Made by a program: the position numbers and the translations under genes. A DNA stretch of 64,000 bases from Edwardsiella hoshinae NBRC 105699 = ATCC 33379. GTDB taxonomy: Bacteria; Pseudomonadota; Gammaproteobacteria; Enterobacterales; Enterobacteriaceae. The notes under the pieces are model-generated. The model saw only the letters and a program-made list of their open reading frames with translations. It had not been told where the DNA came from and searched no databases. The stretch spans positions 1-64,000 of the forward strand of contig NZ_BAUC01000019.1 of NCBI RefSeq assembly GCF_000474215.1, read 5' to 3'. Positions 57,459-64,000 of the stretch are shown piece by piece; positions within the stretch are counted from its first letter, which is position 1, and every line of letters starts with the position of its first letter.

Positions 57459-59698
57459 GCTCTATTTCTTATGCTTACCCGTGGAACGCTCCACGGTCGG
57501 CAATCGCCAGCCCATATCTTACCTATGACCAACAGTATCACCGCGACCGTATGTTCGCGGCTTTGCTGCATGCGAGAAAGGTACTTTCTCTCCAGCCTGA
57601 GTGCGTGCGTTTTGATGTTTATCGCACCGCTGCAGTGCTGGAACAAAATCAGGGCAGTCAACGAGCCAATGCCTTTTTAATCAGCTTCTGCAAAAAGGCA
57701 TTGCCACGTCTTGAACTGGTAGCAAAAAAATACGAGTGCGTTGGCATCAACAGCAATGTATCAACCGCTGTTTTCGGTGGTCATTTTGATACCAAGCTTA
57801 TGCAATATCTGGCATCACGCATGGTCAATATGGTAGCCAGATATAACCGCCTCCCGGATATGTCGCGCGCCGATATTGACCTACTGGCTGCTGATATCGC
57901 TAATTTCATTCGTGCTGAACTGGCTGACATTGATGGCACCGGATTTAGCGAGCTAAAAACGCTGTACACCTGGTACATGCGCGCCGGTATTATTTCTCTG
58001 CAATTCAATGTCCCCCCTCCGCATTGGGAGCGGGTGACTAAAAAATATGTCGGAGAAGATGAAATCGCGCCGGCTATCGCTCGCATGTTTAACGATGTGT
58101 GGTGGCGTGGTCGTCTGCGTCGCATTGCGGCTGCATGGCGCGAACATCTGCAAATCGCTGCTGGCAACGTCAGTAAGAAAAAGTACGCCTATGCGAGTAA
58201 AAACTGCGTGACCGACTGGCGCGAGCAGAAGCGTCGCACGCGTGAATTTCTCAAGGGGCTGGCTCTCGAAGACGAAGACGGCAACCGCATCAGTCTTATC
58301 GAAAAATACGACGGTTCGGTCGCTAACCCTGCGATACGCCGCTGCGAGCTGATGACCCGCATCCGTGGGTTTGAAAATATCTGCAATGAACTCGGATACG
58401 TCGGGGAGTTTTACACCCTGACCGCACCGTCTAAATATCACGCTACGACTAAAGCGGGATACCGTAACAGCAAATGGAACGGAGCCAGCCCCTCGGACAC
58501 GCAGAGCTACCTAACCGGCCTTTGGGCACGCATTCGTGCCAAGCTACATCGGGAAGAAATTCGCATTTTCGGCATACGTGTTGCCGAGCCTCATCACGAC
58601 GGAACGCCGCATTGGCACATGCTTATGTTCATGTTGCCAGAAGACGTCGAGCGCGTGCGCCTCATCATCCGTGATTATGCGTGGGAGGAAGACCGCCACG
58701 AACTGAAAAGCGATAAAGCCAAAAAGGCACGCTTCCATGCCGAAGCTATTGACCCGGAAAAGGGTAGCGCTACCGGCTATGTTGCTAAATACATTTCGAA
58801 AAATATCGACGGCTATGCTCTCGATGGTGAAACCGATGACGAAAGCGGTGAGCTGCTGAAAGAGACAGCCTCCGCCGTATCAGCATGGGCGGCGCGCTGG
58901 CACATCCGTCAGTTTCAGTTTATCGGCGGTGCGCCAGTGACGGTCTACCGTGAATTGCGTCGTCTCGCTGATACCGAGACCGCGCACGGTCTGAGCGTTG
59001 AGTTTGCCGCCGTCCATGATGCCGCTGACGCTGGTGACTGGGCTGGTTACGTTAATGCTCAGGGTGGCCCGTTTGTCCGTCGCGATGATTTGCAGGTGCG
59101 TACGCTGTATGAACCGCGCCCCGAGTTTAACCAGTATGGTGAGGAAACCATCTGCATCCGTGGAGTGTACGATTCTGCTGTCGGTGCCGGCACCCCTATT
59201 TTAACCCGGCTCACGCAGTGGAAAATTGTGCCGAAGCGTGCCGTTAATTTGGCCGTTGACGTTAAGGGCGCTCCTGCGCCCTCTCGGAGTTCTGTCAATA
59301 ACTGTACGGGGGAGCCGGAGGGGGATCTGGCATGGCTGAATGATTTTGACTTTAGTCAGCCCTTAAACCGGAGTCAAAAACGACAGCTTATGGATCTACT
59401 GAGGTCGGAACGGCGCCATAGGAAGCCTGTCTTTGACCCTAGAACGAAGAAGAATGCCGCGGCGATCGACAGAACACTGGATGAAATCAAGGTACTGACC
59501 GGCCAAGACATCAGTAAAGGGGAAGCACTACACCTAATGGCTGGCTCAAAGATGTCGATTGCGGGGCATTGGTGCCGCGGATCAGCCTCTGGTGAGGTTT
59601 TTGGTGCGAGGTCCAAAAGCAATCTACATGACTCTGTGCAGATATTACGTTGTTTTGACAAGCTAAGGCGTAGTGTGAAGGTGATGAAAACAACATGA
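57455..59698 (+). CDS. A: Replication gene A protein (rolling-circle HUH endonuclease)
   Basis: Protein A of P2/186 phages nicks the origin and starts rolling-circle replication. The 747-residue product has the HUH motif in EPHHDGTPHWHMLMFM (His386 and His388) and the double-tyrosine motif YVAKYISKN (Tyr442 and Tyr446). The ATG at 57455 overlaps the previous stop by four bases; frame extends to 57428. Its own gene contains the origin at about 59276-59304. Confidence 0.94.
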   Translation: MSSISYAYPWNAPRSAIASPYLTYDQQYHRDRMFAALLHARKVLSLQPECVRFDVYRTAAVLEQNQGSQRANAFLISFCKKALPRLELVAKKYECVGINSNVSTAVFGGHFDTKLMQYLASRMVNMVARYNRLPDMSRADIDLLAADIANFIRAELADIDGTGFSELKTLYTWYMRAGIISLQFNVPPPHWERVTKKYVGEDEIAPAIARMFNDVWWRGRLRRIAAAWREHLQIAAGNVSKKKYAYASKNCVTDWREQKRRTREFLKGLALEDEDGNRISLIEKYDGSVANPAIRRCELMTRIRGFENICNELGYVGEFYTLTAPSKYHATTKAGYRNSKWNGASPSDTQSYLTGLWARIRAKLHREEIRIFGIRVAEPHHDGTPHWHMLMFMLPEDVERVRLIIRDYAWEEDRHELKSDKAKKARFHAEAIDPEKGSATGYVAKYISKNIDGYALDGETDDESGELLKETASAVSAWAARWHIRQFQFIGGAPVTVYRELRRLADTETAHGLSVEFAAVHDAADAGDWAGYVNAQGGPFVRRDDLQVRTLYEPRPEFNQYGEETICIRGVYDSAVGAGTPILTRLTQWKIVPKRAVNLAVDVKGAPAPSRSSVNNCTGEPEGDLAWLNDFDFSQPLNRSQKRQLMDLLRSERRHRKPVFDPRTKKNAAAIDRTLDEIKVLTGQDISKGEALHLMAGSKMSIAGHWCRGSASGEVFGARSKSNLHDSVQILRCFDKLRRSVKVMKTT
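59276..59304 (+). other. Rolling-circle replication origin (ori) within gene A
   Basis: CTCGGAGTTCTGTCAA lies in the 3' part of gene A and resembles the P2 nick-site region as I recall it (CTCGGAGTCCTGTC). In P2 and 186 the origin is inside A, so A acts in cis on its own gene. Confidence 0.65.
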
Positions 59699-59754
59699 TA
59701 ATAAAGATTTTTTTGTTGATTACTTGACTCTTTGTGGTTATGGGTTCAAATTTA

Positions 59755-59774
59755 TACTGTGTATTTATACAGTA
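59755..59774. promoter_or_regulatory. LexA (SOS) box
   Basis: TACTGTGTATTTATACAGTA matches the LexA consensus TACTGTATATATATACAGTA at 18 of 20 positions. It lies 15 bases before a short open frame. In 186 the antirepressor gene tum is under LexA control in the same interval between A and cos. Confidence 0.9.
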
Positions 59775-59788
59775 TTTAATGGGGGGAT

Positions 59789-59980
59789 GTGGATAGAGAG
59801 CTGAGCGAGCTCGTTATGATTGAGCGGGTAGAAATGATCGCGCGTTTGATGACTGAAGGAACCTGCCAGGAAAGAGACCGTGAAATCGCACTTGGACTGA
59901 TAGCTGAACTTGCTAAAGGGAACTTGATGAAAAATAGCTTGTCTTCTATAGCCTTTTCAGCTAAACCCATTGAAAAATAA
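59789..59980 (+). CDS. Small LexA-controlled phage protein (possible Tum-position gene)
   Basis: A 63-residue frame starting with GTG at 59789, or with ATG at 59816 (54 residues). It contains ERVEMIARLMTEGTCQERDREIALGLIAELAKG, a helical amphipathic stretch (given in fragments: ERVEMIARLM, EIALGLIAELAKG). It directly follows the LexA box. By position it is the counterpart of 186 tum or of the small SOS genes beside it, but it is too short to be full-length Tum, and I cannot assign the function. Confidence 0.55.
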   Translation: MDRELSELVMIERVEMIARLMTEGTCQERDREIALGLIAELAKGNLMKNSLSSIAFSAKPIEK

Positions 59981-60087
59981 TAACAAAATGAATTCGATAT
60001 TTTTCACTTTGAATATGGCCACAGTTACCAAAACGTGAGAATATCAAGCCTTAGTGAAATCTTGCTTTTTTCCGAGGGATGTTTCGC

Positions 60088-60116
60088 TATAATACGCGGT
60101 CGGTTTTTAGGAGGGG
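60088..60116 (+). promoter_or_regulatory. -10 box and ribosome site of the methyltransferase gene
   Basis: A perfect TATAAT (60088-60093) lies 26 bases before an AGGAGGGG ribosome site (60109-60116). No good -35 hexamer is seen at 16-18 bases, so the promoter may be weak or activator-dependent. Confidence 0.55.
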
Positions 60117-60119
60117 TCA

Positions 60120-61064
60120 ATGCCAACTGTAGTGTCGCTTTTTTCTGGGTGTGGTGGTTCTGATGCTGGGGTCTTAAGAGCGGGGTTTGATGTGCTCATG
60201 GCAAATGACATTCTACCCTACGCCCGTGATGTCTACTTGGCTAATCATCCAGAAACTGATTACGTTTTAGGGGATGTTTCTGCTATCGAATCGTTCCCTT
60301 CCGCTGAGCTGCTGGTCGGGTGCTATCCCTGCCAAGGCTTTAGTCAAGGTGGGGTTCGCAAAGCTGATAGAAAAATCAACACACTATACTTAGAATTTGC
60401 TAGGGCTCTTAGAATCGTTAAACCAAAGGCATTCATCGTAGAGAATGTTTCAGGTATGGTGCGAAGGAATTTTGAGCATTTACTGAAAGATCAGTTTAAG
60501 GTTTTCGAAGAGGCCGGCTACAGAGTTAAGTCTCAGATTTTAAATGCCTCTCATTATGGAGTGGCGCAGGACCGTAAGCGTATTTTTATTGTCGGTATAC
60601 GTAGCAACTTTGATTTTGATTACGAGTTCCCATTAGCAACTCATGGTGATAATTTAAAACCATATACCACAATTCGCGATGCTATTGGGCATTTGCCTGA
60701 ATGGCCTGTGGGGGAGTTTTATGATTCAGATTTCCATTGGTATTACTTATCTAGAAATCGTAGGCAAGATTGGGAACAGATTTCTAAAACGATTGTCGCG
60801 AATCCTCGCCATATGCCGTTGCATCCAATAAGTCCAACGTTGGTAAAACTCGGTCCAGACAAATGGAAATTTACATCTGATGCGCCAGCTCGTCGTTTTA
60901 GCTTCCGTGAAGCTGCACATCTTCAAGGATTTGGCGATTTAATTTTTCCCGAAACAGAGCGGGCCTCGATGAATATGAAGTATACTGTAGTGGGTAATGC
61001 AGTACCGCCTCCACTTTTTGAGGCGGTGGCTAAAGCATTACCGCAAGAATTATGGTTTAATTAA
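60120..61064 (+). CDS. DNA (cytosine-5-)-methyltransferase
   Basis: A 314-residue C5-methyltransferase with the motifs in order: I SLFSGCGGSDAG (6-17), IV GCYPCQGFSQGG with catalytic Cys71, VI FIVENVSG (106-112), VIII AQDRKRIFIVG (149-159), IX-like region, X VVGNAVPPP near the C-terminus. Recognition sequence unknown; the target-recognition part is short. It faces the two-gene operon 61061-63143, overlapping its end by four bases, so it may protect host and phage DNA from that operon's product. Confidence 0.93.
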   Translation: MPTVVSLFSGCGGSDAGVLRAGFDVLMANDILPYARDVYLANHPETDYVLGDVSAIESFPSAELLVGCYPCQGFSQGGVRKADRKINTLYLEFARALRIVKPKAFIVENVSGMVRRNFEHLLKDQFKVFEEAGYRVKSQILNASHYGVAQDRKRIFIVGIRSNFDFDYEFPLATHGDNLKPYTTIRDAIGHLPEWPVGEFYDSDFHWYYLSRNRRQDWEQISKTIVANPRHMPLHPISPTLVKLGPDKWKFTSDAPARRFSFREAAHLQGFGDLIFPETERASMNMKYTVVGNAVPPPLFEAVAKALPQELWFN

Positions 61065-62053
61065 GGTTCCGGTACTACGCTTTGAAGTTCCGATTCAAAT
61101 GCAGCAAACCACGGAAACTCTGTCAGTAATTCCCAGTGGTTTGCTTTGTCGAGTAAAAATAAAGTTCGTAACCTATCCAGTAAAATAACTCCAGATGTGG
61201 GACGAGAAGTAACCCATTGACCGTTGGAGTCTCTATAAAAAACAGGAGTAAACATTACAGAAGGATAAGAAAATGTTGTATGGAAATAAGGGGTTAGATT
61301 TATTGAGTGTGCCTCAAGGGTTTTTTTGGGCCAACCTTCTTCTTGGGCTCCACATTGACCTAAAATGCCAAAGTTACAGTTAAGATTATCATTGAACTTA
61401 ACAGTCGCAATAATGTCAAATCCTGCATCGCCAGTACTACTAACCCGATCGCATTCCTCTTCATCAATTCGTTTAACACCTAAATCACTACCCATAACAC
61501 GTAAAGCTTGACGTAAATCTGTACCGTAATAAGAACGGCGATCCTCTGAGTTTGCATCAAATATTTTGACTTCACCATGTGTGGGTAAAAGGGATTGTGT
61601 TGCATATTTACATAAAATAGCAAACCCTTTAGCCCAGCGTTGCGCTGCACCACGAATACGAATGAAAGAGCGTAGGCGTGAACAGCATAGTGTAAATATG
61701 TATACTCTATGTTTATTTGTCTGTACGTTTTGCATGCGAATTTCATCTCCTTCGACAATGAAAGGATACATATCGTTCATGCTTGCGAATCTATAGCTTA
61801 GTTGAATCCAGACATTTTCAATTTGAGCTTCAGTTCTGTCACCTAAAACGGCATCTGAATCGATTCTATTTACTTCACGCCTTTCATGATCTAATTCATC
61901 TACACTAGTGTTTGATACATTCAGCAAACTTGCTAAGTCTGTCTGATGGAATGCATTTCTGCCGGTATAGTTGATGATGCATAGCAACTCTACTAAGTCA
62001 GCCAGAAGATGAGGCGTATTTGGATGCATGTCTCCTACATCAAAAGTCGTCAT
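61061..62053 (-). CDS. Putative restriction-endonuclease-like protein
   Basis: I do not recognise this 330-residue protein by name. Residues about 207-245 read TGDAGFDIIATV, then ILGQCGAQ and WPKKTLEAH: an Asp (213), a Gln-x-Gly (233-235) and nearby Lys (243-244), in the spacing of PD-(D/E)xK-type nucleases, with the usual Lys of the second strand replaced by Gly. The N-terminal part is helical and may bind DNA. Its start overlaps the ParB-like gene by 14 bases (one operon), and its stop overlaps the convergent methyltransferase by four. Nuclease function is inference. Confidence 0.55.
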   Translation of the reverse strand: MTTFDVGDMHPNTPHLLADLVELLCIINYTGRNAFHQTDLASLLNVSNTSVDELDHERREVNRIDSDAVLGDRTEAQIENVWIQLSYRFASMNDMYPFIVEGDEIRMQNVQTNKHRVYIFTLCCSRLRSFIRIRGAAQRWAKGFAILCKYATQSLLPTHGEVKIFDANSEDRRSYYGTDLRQALRVMGSDLGVKRIDEEECDRVSSTGDAGFDIIATVKFNDNLNCNFGILGQCGAQEEGWPKKTLEAHSINLTPYFHTTFSYPSVMFTPVFYRDSNGQWVTSRPTSGVILLDRLRTLFLLDKANHWELLTEFPWFAAFESELQSVVPEP

Positions 62054-63143
62054 CGTCCTTTTCCTTCTCCGCTAACTCTTTACCAATCATTTTAATATTT
62101 TTGTTAATGCGTTTGGCTACCTCGTATGCGCTGCTATTGAATTCAACATTCGCAACCATACCAGCAGCTTCAATCATTAATGTTTCAATCTGATAAAGAA
62201 TTTCTAAAAAGTCTTCGCTTATATCGGATGTAAGTTGATATGCAACGTTTAGTGGTGCGCCATCTCTGAACTGCTGTAAAGCCCTTGGGTTGCTAACAAT
62301 GGCAGCAAGATGTCTTAGATTACGTGACTCACCAACTTTGGTGTTACCATCTTTGTCCCTAAGGTAAAGCCATTGTGTCAACTCTTTAATTGATTCATTT
62401 TTAAGTGATGAAGGGTTAATAATTGGATCTGAAGGAATTACTTCTCCATCTTTAGTAATGTCAACGCCTACGAAATGACCAATTCGTTCATCGGCTAATG
62501 CTGTTGATAATATGGAGAACTTTATGCTTTGCTCATTTAAATCATCTATTTCGTAAAAATCTTCTGATTCTATTTTTCTGTAAACAGCAAGAGCATCTAA
62601 GTTTCTCTTAATGTGATCTCTTCTACTTCCGATTATTTTTGCGACTTCGTAATAGCGATCCGAAGGTGATTTCGTTGAGTCAGTGCCATCGAAAATTTGC
62701 TCGATATACCTTGCTTTCGCAAGAGGATCCCATTGCTTGATTCCTGTAATATGGCGGAAGCCCAAATATGGTAATACATCTTCTCGCCGTGGTTTAACAA
62801 TAACGGGTAATTCGTCAAATATACTGGTGTTTTCTTTATGTATATTAATAACCCTTAAGCTTGGCTTTTCACATAGGTATGGATTAAGTATAAGTTTTAC
62901 AGAAGTGAGTCGTCTGTTTCCTTCGACAACCTTATATTTTCCATTGCCATCCGGAATTGCGATGAGCGGTTCACCACTAAAAAATCCATTTTGAGATATT
63001 GCACTCATTAAATCTTCTAGAGAAGTAGATGTTGCAATATAGTTAATCATGGCTTCTTGCGTGCGTGCTACACCATTAGGAAGGCGCGGGTTTGCATCGT
63101 CTAGTTCCAACTGCTCTATTGGAATCATTTTTACATCTGACAT
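62040..63143 (-). CDS. ParB/Srx-like N-terminal domain protein
   Basis: A 367-residue protein with an N-terminal ParB-like domain: MIPIEQLELDDANPRLP (7-22), LMSAISQNGFFSGEPLIAI (45-63) and KVVEGNRRLTSVKLI (71-85), the GxRR phosphate-binding motif. The helical middle contains a helix-turn-helix-like stretch (YYEVAKIIGSRRDHIKRNL) as in ParB proteins, and the tail is charged (EKEKDDDDF). Such domains in defence systems act as CTP/NTP-binding or nicking modules. It is the first gene of the minus-strand pair. GGTAGGAG precedes its ATG. Confidence 0.8.
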   Translation of the reverse strand: MSDVKMIPIEQLELDDANPRLPNGVARTQEAMINYIATSTSLEDLMSAISQNGFFSGEPLIAIPDGNGKYKVVEGNRRLTSVKLILNPYLCEKPSLRVINIHKENTSIFDELPVIVKPRREDVLPYLGFRHITGIKQWDPLAKARYIEQIFDGTDSTKSPSDRYYEVAKIIGSRRDHIKRNLDALAVYRKIESEDFYEIDDLNEQSIKFSILSTALADERIGHFVGVDITKDGEVIPSDPIINPSSLKNESIKELTQWLYLRDKDGNTKVGESRNLRHLAAIVSNPRALQQFRDGAPLNVAYQLTSDISEDFLEILYQIETLMIEAAGMVANVEFNSSAYEVAKRINKNIKMIGKELAEKEKDDDDF

Positions 63144-63172
63144 TTTTTGCTCCTACCTTTTACAGGGAGTAA

Positions 63173-63206
63173 TTCTCTTAAACCCAAGATTCTCGCATTA
63201 AGAGAA
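63173..63206. promoter_or_regulatory. Inverted repeat upstream of the ParB-like gene
   Basis: TTCTCTTAA (63173-63181) and TTAAGAGAA (63198-63206) are perfect nine-base inverted repeats separated by 16 bases, 30 to 63 bases upstream of the ParB-like start. The position suits an operator controlling the cassette. Confidence 0.5.
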
Positions 63207-63408
63207 AAATATACAAGTTTCGGCACACATACTCCACAGCCAGTTCTCACGAAGTTTGATTGTCATCTCAAAAAGAAAGCTTCTTGCATGCATTTGTGTG
63301 CATGAATTTGAACGCGTTTTTTAAGATGAAAAACTGATGGACTGCCAGATATGATGTGCTTTGCGTAGAATGTTGCACCTGCATTAAAACCGACCCATAA
63401 AGCGGGCA
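63207..63408. other. Region between cargo cassette and cos
   Basis: No gene is seen. It forms the boundary between A+T-rich cargo and G+C-rich phage core; base composition changes near 63390. Confidence 0.4.
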
Positions 63409-63427
63409 GGCGAGGCGGGGATAGCAT
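63409..63427. other. cos site (cohesive end)
   Basis: GGCGAGGCGGGGATAGCAT matches the 19-base P2 cohesive end (GGCGAGGCGGGGAAAGCAC) at all but two positions. It lies between the early region and the portal gene Q, where cos lies in P2 and 186. Confidence 0.85.
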
Positions 63428-63567
63428 TGCGCGCAACGCGGTAAAATATGCCGCGCAGGAGTGCGCCAGCGCGGCGCTGTGCGCTTGGTTGATTTTGTTG
63501 GTGTCGTTGGGTGTTATAGGTGTCGCGCTGCGTGTGGCGCGTCTGAGGGGATTCTGTGTGGTGATGT

Positions 63568-63591
63568 AAAAAAGCCGCCCGCAGGCGGCAT
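63568..63591 (-). terminator. Terminator after portal gene Q
   Basis: GCCGCC (63574-63579) pairs with GGCGGC (63584-63589) around CGCA; on the minus strand six T residues follow. It is five bases past the Q stop. Confidence 0.85.
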
Positions 63592-63596
63592 CGGTA

Positions 63597-64000
63597 TTAC
63601 TCCTCGCTATCGTCTAGGCTGTACTTCTTGAACCGGATCACCTCCTCACCCAGCCACTGGTTAATCTCGGCGATCCGCGCCTGTAGCGGGGTTAGCTCGT
63701 TGCGGACAAACACCCGGGCAACTTTCTCGACATCCCCAACGGAGCCGACGTTTTCGGGTTTTCCGCCCATCAGTTGGTAGGGGATACGGTGGGCGTCGAG
63801 CAGATCGGCGGCGCTAACTTTCTTGATGTTAAAGAAATCATCCTTGGTGGCCACCTCACTGAGCGGGATGATTTTTATCCCGTCGCTTTTTCCGTTCGGG
63901 GCATAAAAAAACAGGTTCTTAAAGTTGCCAATGCCACGCGAGCTGCGCATTGCATCGCGCAGCGCTTCCACATCAGTAGCATTTTGCGCCGGATCGGTAA
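63597..64000 (-). CDS. Q: Phage portal vertex protein gpQ, 3' part
   Basis: The C-terminal 134 or so residues of a P2-type portal protein, truncated by the window edge: DPAQNATDVEALRDAMRSSRG, NLFFYAPNGKSDGIKIIPLSEVATKDDFF in parts, and LLDAHRIPYQLMGGKPENVGS. The frame is open to the window end, so the GTG at 63971 is not the start. The portal forms the capsid vertex ring for DNA entry. It is transcribed away from the capsid genes outside the window. Confidence 0.92.
   Translation of the reverse strand, partial: TDPAQNATDVEALRDAMRSSRGIGNFKNLFFYAPNGKSDGIKIIPLSEVATKDDFFNIKKVSAADLLDAHRIPYQLMGGKPENVGSVGDVEKVARVFVRNELTPLQARIAEINQWLGEEVIRFKKYSLDDSEE

Larger units (their letters stand above)
59699..60119. 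other. A-to-methyltransferase intergenic region
   Basis: This 421-base A+T-rich segment holds a LexA box, one short SOS-type frame (59789-59980), and the promoter and ribosome site of the methyltransferase gene. Composition changes here from phage core to cargo. Confidence 0.5.
51332..64000. mobile_element. 186/P2-family prophage (left part)
   Basis: The element runs from the tRNA attachment remnant past the window end. It carries, in the order of phage 186, int, cI, apl, cII, fil, small early genes, replication gene A with its nick site, a LexA-box gene, cos and portal gene Q. Nonphage-core cargo sits at two sites: between att and int, and between A and cos. Both cargo regions are more A+T-rich than the host and the phage core. 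Confidence 0.95.

Overview
The window is Enterobacterales chromosome ending in the left part of a P2/186-type prophage. Gene content and order (rimP-nusA-infB-rbfA-truB-rpsO-pnp-nlpI-deaD, ubiUVT, nrdDG, yqjKED, mzrA-yqjA, exu/uxa, sstT-alx, ygjR-ygjP-rlmG, qseBC-ygiW) are those of Escherichia relatives, but the DNA is more G+C-rich than E. coli and several blocks are joined differently: cyuPA sits beside deaD, putP beside yhbS, and pflFE beside ygiW. A Hafniaceae member such as Edwardsiella is my best guess; this is inference and not proven by the sequence.

Region 1 (1-12283) is the transcription, translation and RNA-decay superoperon. It includes a promoter for rpsO, an RNase III-type leader hairpin before pnp, the NlpI lipoprotein gene, the tiny gene yrbN overlapping deaD, and several clear terminators. 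Region 2 (12284-28951) holds cysteine uptake and desulfidation (cyuPA), the anaerobic ubiquinone genes (ubiUV divergent from ubiT), putP, small yhb/yra genes, and the anaerobic ribonucleotide reductase nrdDG. The nrdD control region combines two DnaA boxes, two NrdR boxes 32 bp apart and an FNR site. The stress membrane genes yqjKED and mzrA-yqjA follow, then crcB, which has a promoter and a fluoride-riboswitch-like leader with enlarged helices.

Region 3 (28952-50880) carries the galacturonate/glucuronate pathway (exuR, exuT, uxaCBA) with ExuR-type operators, then ygjV, sstT, and alx behind a yybP-ykoY manganese/pH riboswitch. It continues with an EamA transporter, ygjR, ygjP, rlmG, a Tat-exported aminotransferase, qseBC, ygiW, and a glycyl-radical enzyme with its activase (pflF/pflE).

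Region 4 (about 51332 to the window end) is a prophage of the 186/P2 family, integrated into a tRNA-Ile(CAT) gene whose displaced 3' part and terminator remain at 51276-51376. The order is att, a HEPN-motif gene, int, cI, apl, cII, fil, small early genes, a PP-loop sulfotransfer-type gene, replication gene A with its nick site, and a LexA-box gene. A G+C-poor cargo cassette follows, then cos and the 3' part of the portal gene Q.

Two cargo loci look like phage-carried defence. One is the HEPN-motif gene, translationally coupled to int and cI. The other is a three-gene cassette between A and cos: a 5-cytosine methyltransferase facing an operon of a ParB-like protein and a protein with a restriction-endonuclease-like signature. 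I do not recognise this cassette as a named system; it is the best candidate here for something undescribed.
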